Positions 43,625 to 51,910 of a DNA stretch of 64,000 nt are shown here, in pieces. The stretch spans positions 1-64,000 of the forward strand of contig JAYSQZ010000017.1 in NCBI GenBank assembly GCA_043721315.1, read 5' to 3'. Positions within the stretch are counted from its first letter, which is position 1, and the number at the start of each line of letters is the position of its first letter. The position numbers and the translations under genes are program-made. Under the pieces are notes generated by a model. That model made no database searches and had not been told where the DNA came from. It saw nothing but the letters and a program-made list of their open reading frames with translations. Source of the stretch: Elstera sp043721315. GTDB taxonomy: Bacteria > Pseudomonadota > Alphaproteobacteria > Elsterales > Elsteraceae.

Positions 43625-44808
43625 GCGATTTGCACCTCGATCCGCTCGACCGGCCCAACCTGCCGAGCTTTCTGCTGGCCCCAAAGCAGGCGAAGCCCCC
43701 CGCCGGTGCGCGGCTGCGGGCAGCCCTCACCGGCTGGCTGCCGAAACGTGCGGGCAAAACGCAAGCGCCCAAGAAAATCACCGATCCGAAGCGCCTGCTA
43801 ATGGGGCCGAGCGTTACCCCCACGGCACCGCCGCCCATAACACCGATTGAACCGAAACTCCAGGCGCGGCTGATTTCCCCCAACCAGCCCATCACCTCGC
43901 CCAGCCGGAAAGCGCACCCCCCCGTTGCGCCGAGGGTTCCGGGCAGGGCCTTGATCGTCGTACCGAACCCGCCGAAGCGTCGCCCGCCGAATAAGTGGCT
44001 GCGGCCTGCCCTGTGGGGCCTCGGTGGCACGTTCACCTTGGCGCTCGTGGCCGGTCTCGGTGTGACAATTGCGCTACATCCTGCCGCTCCTGTGCAAAAT
44101 ACCTCCGGCCCTGTTCTCCCCCGATCCGGCTTTTTCGCGCAGGTTGGTGCGGGTTTTGGGTTGCGCGTTCAGGAAGTTCTTGTTGAGGGCCGCATTCGTT
44201 CCGGCTCCGAAACGATCATGGAATCCTTGCAAACTCGGCGCGGAGAAGCGATTCTAGGCTTCGATGCTGAAGCCGCCCGTCAGCGGTTAGAAGCGCTTCC
44301 CTGGATCCTGTCCGCAGTCGTAGAACGGCGCCTGCCGGATACGGTTTATGTCCGTCTCACGGAGCGGTCGCCTTTTGCCCTGTGGCAAAACGGTGGACGG
44401 TTCCACCTCGTGGATTCCAGAGGCGTAACCATTTTGGCGGATCGGGGCCTCACGGACCCAAGCGGTGAATTCGCTTCCCTGCCGGTGATTGTTGGCGAGG
44501 GGGCACCCCAGCGTGCGGAAGAAATCCTGCTGCTGCTGGAAGGGGAACCGCAGATAAAACCGCTCGTCGCCGCCGTTATTCGAGTGGGGGACCGGCGCTG
44601 GAATCTGCGGCTTACCAACGGTATCGACGTGCGCCTACCGGAAGAAAATCCGGCAGTCGCCCTGGGAGTACTCGCGGATCTGCACCGACAGCAGAAGCTG
44701 TTGGATCGGGACATTGTCGCCATCGACTTGCGACAAGCCGACCGCATGATCGTGCAACTCAGTCCGGCAGCGGCGGTCCAAAAGCAGGTAAACGGGGGGA
44801 ACGGCTAG
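43615..44808 (+). CDS. ftsQ: Cell division protein FtsQ with long N-terminal cytoplasmic tail
   Basis: Bitopic divisome scaffold linking early (FtsA/Z) and late (FtsL/B/W/I) proteins. The membrane helix lies at about 132-154. The periplasmic POTRA domain follows (about 173-245, FGLRVQEVLVEGRIRSGSET then LPWILSAVVERRLPDTVYV), then the FtsQ beta domain. The first 130 residues are cytoplasmic, basic and proline-rich, far longer than the roughly 25 residues in E. coli FtsQ. The ATG at 43615 has GGAG eight bases before it; an ATG two codons later overlaps the ddl stop. 397 aa. Confidence 0.92.
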   Translation: MGMSDLHLDPLDRPNLPSFLLAPKQAKPPAGARLRAALTGWLPKRAGKTQAPKKITDPKRLLMGPSVTPTAPPPITPIEPKLQARLISPNQPITSPSRKAHPPVAPRVPGRALIVVPNPPKRRPPNKWLRPALWGLGGTFTLALVAGLGVTIALHPAAPVQNTSGPVLPRSGFFAQVGAGFGLRVQEVLVEGRIRSGSETIMESLQTRRGEAILGFDAEAARQRLEALPWILSAVVERRLPDTVYVRLTERSPFALWQNGGRFHLVDSRGVTILADRGLTDPSGEFASLPVIVGEGAPQRAEEILLLLEGEPQIKPLVAAVIRVGDRRWNLRLTNGIDVRLPEENPAVALGVLADLHRQQKLLDRDIVAIDLRQADRMIVQLSPAAAVQKQVNGGNG

Positions 44809-44809
44809 A

Positions 44810-46072
44810 ATGAGCATACGGAAGGGATCGACCAAAGCCCGTAACGGTATTGTGGCGACGCTCGATCTGGGCACGACCAAAACCACCTGCCTGATTGCGC
44901 GGGTGGATGGCGGTGTGCCGCGCGTGACCGGTATTGGTATGATCGGCTCCAAAGGCATTAAAGCCGGAACGATTGCCGACATTGATGCCGCCGAAAAAAA
45001 CATCCTCTCCGCCGTTCACGCTGCCGAACAAATGGCGGGCGAAACCATTCAGGGCGTCATCGTGAGCATGACGGGCGGGAACCTGTCGTCGCGCGTGGCG
45101 CAGCACGAGTTGTCCATAGATAATCACGAGATTGCCGATGCGGACGTGCGCCGCGTGCTGGAAGCCGGGCGGCAGAATATGGAGCCGACCGACCGCACGA
45201 TGCTGCACACCATCCCCGTGGGCTTCACGATCGACGGCAGCCGGGGCATCCGCGATCCGCGCGGTATGTACGGGCAGCGGTTGGGCGTGAATATGCACGT
45301 TGTCTCGGCCTCTACCTCGGCGCTGAAAACTTTGGCGATGGTCATTGCCCGCTGCCATTTGGAACTCGATGGCGTTGTTGCCGCCCCTTACGCCGCCGGT
45401 ATGTCGGTGCTGGTGCCCGACGAGCGGGAGATGGGCTGCACGCTGATTGATCTTGGTGGCGGCGTTACCACGATGGCGGTCTTCTTCGATGGCAAGCTGG
45501 TGTTCACCGACTCGGTGCCCATCGGCGGCGGCCATGTGACCACTGATATTGCGCGCGGGCTTTCAACCCCGTTGGCCCATGCGGAACGGATGAAAACCCT
45601 CTACGGCGCGGCCCTGGTCGCCAGCGCCGACGAGCGGGAAATCATCGAAGTTCCGCTGGTCGGCGAGGATGATCGCCTGACCGCGCACCACATTCCAAAG
45701 TCGATTCTTACCGGGATTATCCAACCCCGGTTGGAGGAGACTTTTGAACTTGTCCGCAGTCGCTTGGAGGCGAGTGGCTTGGACAAGATAGCGGGCCGAC
45801 GGGCCGTTCTCTCGGGGGGCGCAAGTCAGCTCTCCGGGGTGCGCGACCTTGCGGCCCATATTCTCGATAAGCAGGTCCGTGTGGGTAAACCCCAAGGGTT
45901 TCACGGCCTGCCCGTCGATTTTGCCGGTCCGGCCTATGCAACTTGCACAGGTTTGATCGCCCACGCCCTTCAACCGACATCCGAGCCTGCGAAAGGGGGA
46001 CGCAAAACGTCCGCCGCACCGCCGACCGGAATGATCGGACGGCTTGGGTTATGGCTCAAAGAAAACTTCTAA
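44810..46072 (+). CDS. ftsA: Cell division protein FtsA
   Basis: Actin-like ATPase that tethers FtsZ to the membrane. Phosphate-1 loop VATLDLGTTKTTCLIA, the 1C/SHS2 insert (about 90-170), phosphate-2 CTLIDLGGGVTTMAVF and adenosine motif VLSGGASQLSGV are visible. The C-terminal amphipathic helix MIGRLGLWLKENF is the membrane-targeting sequence. 420 aa. GGGGGGA lies before the ATG, 1 bp after the ftsQ stop. A half copy of the intergenic repeat begins at the base after its stop codon. Confidence 0.96.
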   Translation: MSIRKGSTKARNGIVATLDLGTTKTTCLIARVDGGVPRVTGIGMIGSKGIKAGTIADIDAAEKNILSAVHAAEQMAGETIQGVIVSMTGGNLSSRVAQHELSIDNHEIADADVRRVLEAGRQNMEPTDRTMLHTIPVGFTIDGSRGIRDPRGMYGQRLGVNMHVVSASTSALKTLAMVIARCHLELDGVVAAPYAAGMSVLVPDEREMGCTLIDLGGGVTTMAVFFDGKLVFTDSVPIGGGHVTTDIARGLSTPLAHAERMKTLYGAALVASADEREIIEVPLVGEDDRLTAHHIPKSILTGIIQPRLEETFELVRSRLEASGLDKIAGRRAVLSGGASQLSGVRDLAAHILDKQVRVGKPQGFHGLPVDFAGPAYATCTGLIAHALQPTSEPAKGGRKTSAAPPTGMIGRLGLWLKENF

Positions 46073-46115
46073 CGCAAATCCCGAGCGGGCAAGTGCCCGT
46101 GACGACGTATTTGCG
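46073..46115 (+). repeat. Half copy (hairpin A) with compensatory changes, ftsA-ftsZ gap
   Basis: Outer stem CGCAAAT/ATTTGCG replaces the family's AGCAAAT/ATTTGCT: one A-T pair became C-G on both sides. The inner stem GCGGGC/GCCCGT replaces GCGGGT/ACCCGC, with a T-A to C-G change and a terminal G-T wobble. The single-stranded GACGACG before the right arm is unchanged. Hairpin B is absent. It starts at the base after the ftsA stop and ends 70 bp before ftsZ, so it lies in the ftsZ leader. Confidence 0.82.
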
Positions 46116-46185
46116 GACCTAACAAAAATGAGGCGCGATAGGCGCCCGGCTCGATCATCAAAGTTTTTCGAAGCGGAGGCACAAA

Positions 46186-48012
46186 ATGGCTATGCAAATC
46201 GGTTTGAGCAATCCTAGCGATCACGAACTGCGCCCGCGTATCACGGTCGTGGGCTGCGGCGGTGCGGGCGGGAATGCCGTTAACAATATGATCCGCGCCA
46301 ATCTGCAAGGCGTCGAATTCGTCGTTACCAATACGGATAATCAAGCGCTGGGGCATAATCTCTCCTCGCGCCGCATTCAGCTTGGCACCGAGCTAACACG
46401 GGGCCTGGGCGCGGGCGCGAAGCCGGAGATAGGCCGGGCTGCCGCCGAAGAGTGCATCGAAGAAATCATGCAGCAGCTTGATGGCTCCAATATGGTGTTC
46501 ATCACGGCGGGCATGGGCGGTGGTACGGGTACCGGTGCTGCCCCGGTGATTGCGCGGGCAGCCCGCGAGCGCGGTATTCTGACCGTCGGCGTCGTCACCA
46601 AGCCGTTCCATTTTGAAGGCGCGCACCGGATGCGCCTTGCCGAGAATGGTATTCTCGATCTTCAGCAGTATGTTGATACGCTGATTATCATTCCGAACCA
46701 AAACCTGTTCCGCCTCGCCAACGAGCGCACCACGTTCGCCGATGCCTTCAAAATGGCCGACGATGTGTTGCATGCGGGCGTGCGCGGCGTGACCGACCTC
46801 ATGATGATGCCGGGCCTTATCAACCTCGATTTTGCCGACATCCGCACCGTTATGAGCGAAATGGGCAAGGCGATGATGGGCACGGGGGAAGCCACGGGCG
46901 ACCGCCGCGCGCTGGATGCCGCCGAAGCCGCCATTTCCAACCCGCTGCTGGACGATGCCTCGATGAAGGGCGCGCGCGCCGTGCTCATCAACATCACCGG
47001 CGGTCTCGATATGACCCTGTTTGAAGCCGATGAAGCCGCCAACCGTATCCGCGAAGAAGTGGACCCGGACGCAAACATCATCTTCGGCTCCACCTTCGAT
47101 GAAAGCCTGGAAGGCCGCGTTCGCGTGTCGGTCGTCGCTACGGGGATCGAGTCGGAAGCTGCTGCCGAGCCGCGCCGCCCGCAAATCACCCTGGTGACGG
47201 ATGCCACGCCGCGCGCCCCGCACCAGAACTCGGGCCAGAACTCGGGCCAGAACTCGGGCCAGCACAATACGGTCTCGCAAAGCTCGGCGGCCATCGGTAG
47301 CGGTTACTCGCCAATGACCAGCGTGCCGATGCACCCGTCGCATTATGCGGCAGCATCCCCGGTGATGAGCACCGAAACCGCGCCGACCAACGGCCCGGCG
47401 TTCGGCATTCAAGGCAATCTTGCCGTCGCCCCGCAGCCTGTCGTCACGCAAAGCCTGAGCGCGCCCGTGCGCCCGCAGGCCGGGCCGAGCACCGCCATGT
47501 CAGGCTCGTTCAACCCGGCGCCGCGTGTTTTGGCGCCCGCTCACACGGCACCGGCTCACACAGCGGTAGCGCCTTCGGTTGATGGTGGCTTTATTCCGCC
47601 GCGCCCGGTGGAAGCCTCGATGCAACCGGCGATGACCCAGCGCGTCGTTCCCAGCGTTTCATCGGAACCGACGATGACCCAGCCAACCAGCGTGGGCAAT
47701 GCCGCCCTCGCGATGCAACCGATCCATGTTCCCACCCCCGCCGCATCCCCAGCGTCGGCAAAGGACAAGAACCGCGCGCCCAGCCTGTTCGAGCGTTTCA
47801 CCAATCCGCTGTCCGCCGGGCGTCGGCCAGAGGCCGCTCCCGCCGTCACCCCGTCGGCAGGCAGCCGCGTTCAGGGCGGTGGTTCTGCTCCAACCGCGCC
47901 GACGGCAGCCGCATCGCCGCGTTCGGGCGATACAGGAACCCGTCCGATCTCCAGCCAAGCCGATGACGATCTGTTGGAAATCCCGGCGTTTCTGCGTCGG
48001 CAAGCGAACTAG
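46186..48012 (+). CDS. ftsZ: Cell division GTPase FtsZ with long C-terminal linker
   Basis: Tubulin-like GTPase forming the Z-ring. TVVGCGGAGGNAVNNM (20-35), the GTP signature GGGTGTG (111-117), and NLDFADIRTVM and NITGGLDM later in the core define it. The folded core ends near residue 330. About 260 residues of low-complexity Pro/Ser/Ala/Thr linker follow, including three NSGQ repeats, before the conserved C-terminal peptide DDLLEIPAFLRRQAN that binds FtsA. 608 aa, long even for alphaproteobacteria. GGAGGCACAAA precedes the ATG; an ATG two codons on is an alternative. A terminator follows. Confidence 0.97.
   Translation: MAMQIGLSNPSDHELRPRITVVGCGGAGGNAVNNMIRANLQGVEFVVTNTDNQALGHNLSSRRIQLGTELTRGLGAGAKPEIGRAAAEECIEEIMQQLDGSNMVFITAGMGGGTGTGAAPVIARAARERGILTVGVVTKPFHFEGAHRMRLAENGILDLQQYVDTLIIIPNQNLFRLANERTTFADAFKMADDVLHAGVRGVTDLMMMPGLINLDFADIRTVMSEMGKAMMGTGEATGDRRALDAAEAAISNPLLDDASMKGARAVLINITGGLDMTLFEADEAANRIREEVDPDANIIFGSTFDESLEGRVRVSVVATGIESEAAAEPRRPQITLVTDATPRAPHQNSGQNSGQNSGQHNTVSQSSAAIGSGYSPMTSVPMHPSHYAAASPVMSTETAPTNGPAFGIQGNLAVAPQPVVTQSLSAPVRPQAGPSTAMSGSFNPAPRVLAPAHTAPAHTAVAPSVDGGFIPPRPVEASMQPAMTQRVVPSVSSEPTMTQPTSVGNAALAMQPIHVPTPAASPASAKDKNRAPSLFERFTNPLSAGRRPEAAPAVTPSAGSRVQGGGSAPTAPTAAASPRSGDTGTRPISSQADDDLLEIPAFLRRQAN
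47227..47262 (+). repeat. Three tandem 12-bp repeats in the FtsZ linker
   Basis: AACTCGGGCCAG occurs three times without change, encoding NSGQ three times. Perfect identity at silent positions points to recent slippage; copy number may vary between strains. Confidence 0.9.
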
Positions 48013-48058
48013 GCTATTTTTTAGCCCTCGCCGGGCGGGCGCATCCGCGCCCTTGGCC

Positions 48059-48079
48059 GCCGCCTCAATGGCGGCTTTT
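48059..48079 (+). terminator. Intrinsic terminator of the dcw cluster
   Basis: GCCGCC-TCAAT-GGCGGC followed by TTTT, about 47 bp after the ftsZ stop. Its T-run merges with the TTAGAGC start of the next hairpin. Confidence 0.75.
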
Positions 48080-48113
48080 AGAGCAGCAAACGATTGGTCG
48101 TTTGCTGCTCTAA
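48078..48113. repeat. Perfect 16-bp hairpin with TTAGAGC ends
   Basis: TTAGAGCAGCAAACGA and its exact complement around loop TTGG. Same geometry (16-bp stem, 4-base loop, AGAGC/GCTCT ends) as the hairpin at 16067-16102, and the same 16-bp stem length as hairpin B at 17162-17205, but with different inner sequence. It lies directly after the ftsZ terminator. Confidence 0.8.
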
Positions 48114-48269
48114 GCCCCGTCAGCATCGGCACGGTTGCGCCTCAGCCGTGCCGGGGTTGCCGGAGGTATGACCTAGTTTGAGGAAAACCCGCGCTTTGGG
48201 GGTTGTCGGTCGTGCTTGGGATCGCCACTCTGTGATCCCTCCGCTTCTAGCAGTTTGGCGACTTCACGC

Positions 48270-49607
48270 ATGACGACACTCCCCACTTTAGACCTTCTCT
48301 CCGATCTCGTGGCCAAGGCTCGCGCAGCGGGGGCCGATAGCGCAGATGCGGTAATGCATCACGGCACGTCGGTTTCCATCGAACGCCGCCTAGGGCGCAT
48401 CGAAAAGCTCGAACGGTCGGAAGGCCAAGACTTGGGCCTGCGCGTTTTCATTGGTCAGCGCCAAGCCATCGTCTCCAGCAGCGATCTTCGCCCAGACGCG
48501 CTGGCGGCGATGGTGGAACGCGCCCTCGCGATGGCACGGCTGGCACCGGAAGACCCGTTTTGCGGTATTGCCGGGGCGGACCTTCTCGCCAGAAACTTCC
48601 CCACGCTTGATAGCGTCGATCCCCATGAGCCTGATATTGAAACCCTACTTGCCCGTGCGGCTTTAGCGGAAGAAACGGCCATGAGCATTGCCGGGATTAC
48701 GAACTCCGACGGGGCCAGCGCTGGATGGGGTTCGGGCTACAGCGCCCTTGTAACCTCTGCCGGGTTTGCCGGTGAAAACCACAGCACCTATCATTCCATC
48801 TCCATGACCGCTGTTGCCGGAACGGGCACGGGCATGGAGCGCGATTACGATTATTCATCCGCCCTGCACGCCGAAGATTTGGACGATCCGGCTCAGATTG
48901 GCCGATCCGCCGCCGAACGGGCGTTACGCCGCCTCAATCCGCGCAAACTGGAAACCGCCAAAGTGCCGGTGATCTTCGATCCGCGCGTAGCAGGTGGCCT
49001 CGTTGGGCACGCTTTGGGCGCGATTTCCGGCCCCAGCATCGCGCGTGGCACCAGCTTTCTGAAAGATAAACTCGGCCAGCCGGTGTTCAGCGCGAAGATC
49101 ACCTTGCGGGAAGAGCCGCACCGCAAGCGTGGTCTGCGCTCCCGCCCCTATGATGCCGAAGGGCTACCGACCCAAGCACGCGCCCTGTTTGATAAGGGCG
49201 TGCTGACGACGTGGCTGCTCGATCTGCGCTCGGCCCGGCAGTTGAACCTTGCGCCCACAGGCCACGCCGCGCGCGGCACATCCGGCCCGCCCGGCCCCGC
49301 CGCGAGCAACCTGACCGTGGACGCAGGGACGCTAAAACCGCAGGAGCTTTATGCGGGCGAAAACGCGCTTTATGTGACCGACCTGATGGGCCAGGGCGTT
49401 AACGGCCTCACGGGCGATTATAGCCGGGGGGCGGCGGGCTTCTGGATCGAGAAGGGTGAAATCGCCTATCCGGTCAGCGAAATTACCATCGCGGGCAATC
49501 TGAAGGATATGTACCAGACCCTCACCCCCGCCGACGATTTGGAGATCAAACGCGGCCTCGATAGCCCCAGCTTGCGCGTCGATGGCATGGTTTTGGCGGG
49601 ACGGTAA
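48270..49607 (+). CDS. pmbA: TldE/PmbA-family metalloprotease subunit
   Basis: Partner of TldD in the TldD/TldE protease, which trims modified or unfolded peptides (microcin B17 and CcdA in E. coli). As expected for TldE, the HExxxH zinc motif of TldD is absent. Family segments: SIERRLGRIEKLERSEGQ, NSDGASAGWGSGYSALV, FDPRVAGGLVGHALGAISG, PYDAEGLPT and LMGQGVNGLTGDYSRGAAGF. I start at MTTLPTLDLL (445 aa); the frame extends 18 codons upstream without a homologous start. No tldD is in the window, so the partner must lie elsewhere. GNAT follows 2 bp later. Confidence 0.92.
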   Translation: MTTLPTLDLLSDLVAKARAAGADSADAVMHHGTSVSIERRLGRIEKLERSEGQDLGLRVFIGQRQAIVSSSDLRPDALAAMVERALAMARLAPEDPFCGIAGADLLARNFPTLDSVDPHEPDIETLLARAALAEETAMSIAGITNSDGASAGWGSGYSALVTSAGFAGENHSTYHSISMTAVAGTGTGMERDYDYSSALHAEDLDDPAQIGRSAAERALRRLNPRKLETAKVPVIFDPRVAGGLVGHALGAISGPSIARGTSFLKDKLGQPVFSAKITLREEPHRKRGLRSRPYDAEGLPTQARALFDKGVLTTWLLDLRSARQLNLAPTGHAARGTSGPPGPAASNLTVDAGTLKPQELYAGENALYVTDLMGQGVNGLTGDYSRGAAGFWIEKGEIAYPVSEITIAGNLKDMYQTLTPADDLEIKRGLDSPSLRVDGMVLAGR

Positions 49608-49609
49608 TC

Positions 49610-50080
49610 ATGGAAACCCCCGCCCCTCTAAAAACCTTCGTGCGTCCATTAGCGTTGACCGACCGTGCCGGGTGGGAAGCGCTTTTTCTCGCCTACGGGA
49701 AATTCTACAAAACCGACTACAGCCCGGCGCTGATCGACGCCAATTGGCGGCGACTGCACGATCCTGCCGTGGGGCTATACGGGCTAGTGGCGGCAACGGA
49801 GACGGGCGACCTCGTCGGCCTTCTCCACTACATCCCGCACCTGCACACGAATAGCGCGCGGCACGTCGCCTACCTCGAAGACCTGTTCGTCGCCCCGGAT
49901 GCACGCGGCCAGCGGGCGGGCGAAAAGCTGATTGATGCCCTGGTCGATATTGGCAAAACCTCCGGCTGGTATCGGATTTACTGGCACACGCACGCAGATA
50001 ATGCCACCGCACGCAAACTGTACGACCGCGTGGCGAAACTCTCGGCTTTTGTGCGGTACGATATTTCGTTGGTGCCGTGA
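49610..50080 (+). CDS. GNAT-family N-acetyltransferase
   Basis: 156-residue acetyl-CoA-dependent acyltransferase. The acetyl-CoA loop is visible in the motif LEDLFVAPDARGQRAGEKLI (about residues 89-108), and motif B follows with WHTHADNATARKLYDRVAK. Acceptor unknown; single-domain GNATs of this type often modify small amines or protein N-termini. It lies 2 bp after pmbA, so is probably co-transcribed with it. The next gene downstream is of different composition. Confidence 0.87.
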   Translation: METPAPLKTFVRPLALTDRAGWEALFLAYGKFYKTDYSPALIDANWRRLHDPAVGLYGLVAATETGDLVGLLHYIPHLHTNSARHVAYLEDLFVAPDARGQRAGEKLIDALVDIGKTSGWYRIYWHTHADNATARKLYDRVAKLSAFVRYDISLVP

Positions 50081-50105
50081 GGGGCGAAATGCGGCATGGT
50101 CTTAT

Positions 50106-50146
50106 TTGACAAAAATGCCTGAGACCTGATAGCCATTAATAGCCAT
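50106..50146 (+). promoter_or_regulatory. Candidate promoter and 10-bp-phased operator before the DUF262 gene
   Basis: TTGACA (50106-50111) is a consensus -35; a weak -10 (ATAGCC) begins 17 bases later. TAGCCAT is repeated at 50130-50136 and 50140-50146, exactly 10 bp apart, overlapping the -10 and start region. This looks like a direct-repeat operator for an unknown repressor. Confidence 0.45.
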
Positions 50147-50181
50147 AGGATATTTTTATAGAGCGGAGAGAGGATTTAATC

Positions 50182-51897
50182 ATGTCCGCCAGCAATTTCA
50201 AAACTGAGAATAATACTTACCGAAAACTGATTGGTAATGGTCTGAGCTATCGCATTCCACGCTTTCAACGAGACTATAGTTGGACGGATGAGGAATGGGA
50301 AGATCTATGGTCGGATATCTTGGAATCGGTTCGCGATGGCGGCGAGACAGCCCATTATATGGGGTATCTTGTTCTGCAATCCCAAGACGAGAAGACCTTT
50401 GATGTTATCGACGGTCAGCAACGCCTAACAACACTCAGCTTAATCGTTCTCGCCGTTTTGAAAAATCTCCAACGTCTTATCGAGGACAAAAAAAGCTCTG
50501 ACGACAATCAGAGACGCCTCGATCAAATTCGGCAGACTTACATAGGTTATTTAGACCCCGTTACGCTCATTACGCGCAGCAAACTTTCTCTAAACCGTAA
50601 TAACGATAATTATTACCAGACCCATCTTGTTTCTCTGGGGCATTTGCCGCAAAGAGGCCTTCGTGCTTCCGAACACAGTCTTCGCAAGGCATTTGAATGG
50701 TATGATCGCCGAGTCAAAGATTATAGTAAAAAAGAAAATGGGGACGAGGGCATTGCACTTGCATCACTCCTTGAAACCATGAGTGATAGGTTATTTTTTA
50801 CAGTGATTAGCGTCACAGACGAACTCAATGCCTATAAGGTTTTTAAGACTCTTAACGCTCGCGGCGTACGCTTATCTTCTACTGATTTACTCAAAAATTA
50901 CCTATTCTCGGTTCTCAGTAAGAACGCTAACAATGTCGAAGAGATGCAATCGCTCGAAAATCGCTGGGAGTCGATGGTCTCTAAGCTTGGAGCAGAGAGT
51001 TTTCCCGATTTTTTACGTATTCACTGGATAAGTCGAAAAAGTTTTGTAAGGCAATCAGATCTATTCAAGATAATTAGAAGCAAAATAATTGACAGATCCG
51101 AGGCATTTGATCTTCTTCGTAGCATGGAAGAAGATATGGATACTTATCTTTCCCTTACAAATCCTGAAGCATCTCATTGGGCACCTCAGTGGAGAACTTG
51201 GGCGCAGCAACTGCGTATGTTTCGTGTTCGGCAACCTTTTTCTATTCTGTTTGCAGCTCACCGTAAACTAAACGATGACGATTTCGCTACTGTTTTACGT
51301 GCCTGCGTAATGATTTCATTTCGCTATAATGTGATTGGCAGTCTTCCAACACATGAGCAGGAGAAAATATATTCTAATACCGCACAAAAGATTAATACAC
51401 ATGAGTCTTATTCGGCTAACAAAATCTTAGAGTCCTTGCAAAGTATCTATCCTAAAGATGATGCGTTTAAAATGGCTTTTGCTGATAAAATCATTCGCAC
51501 AACCGATACCCGTAATAACCGCGTTGTTCGATATATTTTATGTGAATTAGAGCGACAAGATAGTAATAATTCTCATGATTTTGAGGCCGCTACTCTGAGT
51601 ATCGAACATGTTTTACCACAGAACCCCAGTTCCGGCTGGGAAAATTTCAGTGATGAAGAAGCTGATGCATTGGTTTATCGGATAGGCAATATGACAATGC
51701 TTGAGAAAAAGCCGAATCGCGACTTGGGGAATGCGTCATACGATCAGAAGCGGCCTGTTTTGCAAGAGAGCAATTTTGGATTGACTCAGAAATTGGCTAA
51801 AGAGAACGCTGATTGGACACCAGAGCGTCTCGCAGCCCGACAAAAAAAACTCGCCGATATTGCCAGCAGCATCTGGCGCATTGCTCAACTTTCTTGA
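50182..51897 (+). CDS. DUF262/DUF1524 protein, GmrSD-like (type IV restriction family)
   Basis: Single-chain GmrSD-type protein (571 aa). The N-terminal DUF262 (GmrS) domain has IPRFQRDYSW (25-34) and DGQQRLTT (77-84), the ParB/Srx-like NTPase motifs. The C-terminal DUF1524 (GmrD) domain has an HNH-type nuclease centre, IEHVLPQNP with H476 and RIGNMTMLEKKPNRDLGN with N503. In T4-restricting GmrSD these domains cut glucosylated hmC DNA. By homology this is an anti-phage nuclease, but its target modification is unknown. Base composition (AT-rich, many AAA/AAT codons) is strikingly unlike both neighbours, so recent acquisition is likely. AGAGAGGAT precedes the ATG. Confidence 0.88.
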   Translation: MSASNFKTENNTYRKLIGNGLSYRIPRFQRDYSWTDEEWEDLWSDILESVRDGGETAHYMGYLVLQSQDEKTFDVIDGQQRLTTLSLIVLAVLKNLQRLIEDKKSSDDNQRRLDQIRQTYIGYLDPVTLITRSKLSLNRNNDNYYQTHLVSLGHLPQRGLRASEHSLRKAFEWYDRRVKDYSKKENGDEGIALASLLETMSDRLFFTVISVTDELNAYKVFKTLNARGVRLSSTDLLKNYLFSVLSKNANNVEEMQSLENRWESMVSKLGAESFPDFLRIHWISRKSFVRQSDLFKIIRSKIIDRSEAFDLLRSMEEDMDTYLSLTNPEASHWAPQWRTWAQQLRMFRVRQPFSILFAAHRKLNDDDFATVLRACVMISFRYNVIGSLPTHEQEKIYSNTAQKINTHESYSANKILESLQSIYPKDDAFKMAFADKIIRTTDTRNNRVVRYILCELERQDSNNSHDFEAATLSIEHVLPQNPSSGWENFSDEEADALVYRIGNMTMLEKKPNRDLGNASYDQKRPVLQESNFGLTQKLAKENADWTPERLAARQKKLADIASSIWRIAQLS

Positions 51898-51910
51898 TGC
51901 GGGACGCTTC

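Noticed and set aside
47227..47262. Short regular repeat that could be mistaken for a CRISPR unit
   Set aside because: The 12-bp units are directly tandem, without spacers, in frame within ftsZ. No CRISPR array or cas gene is seen in the window.
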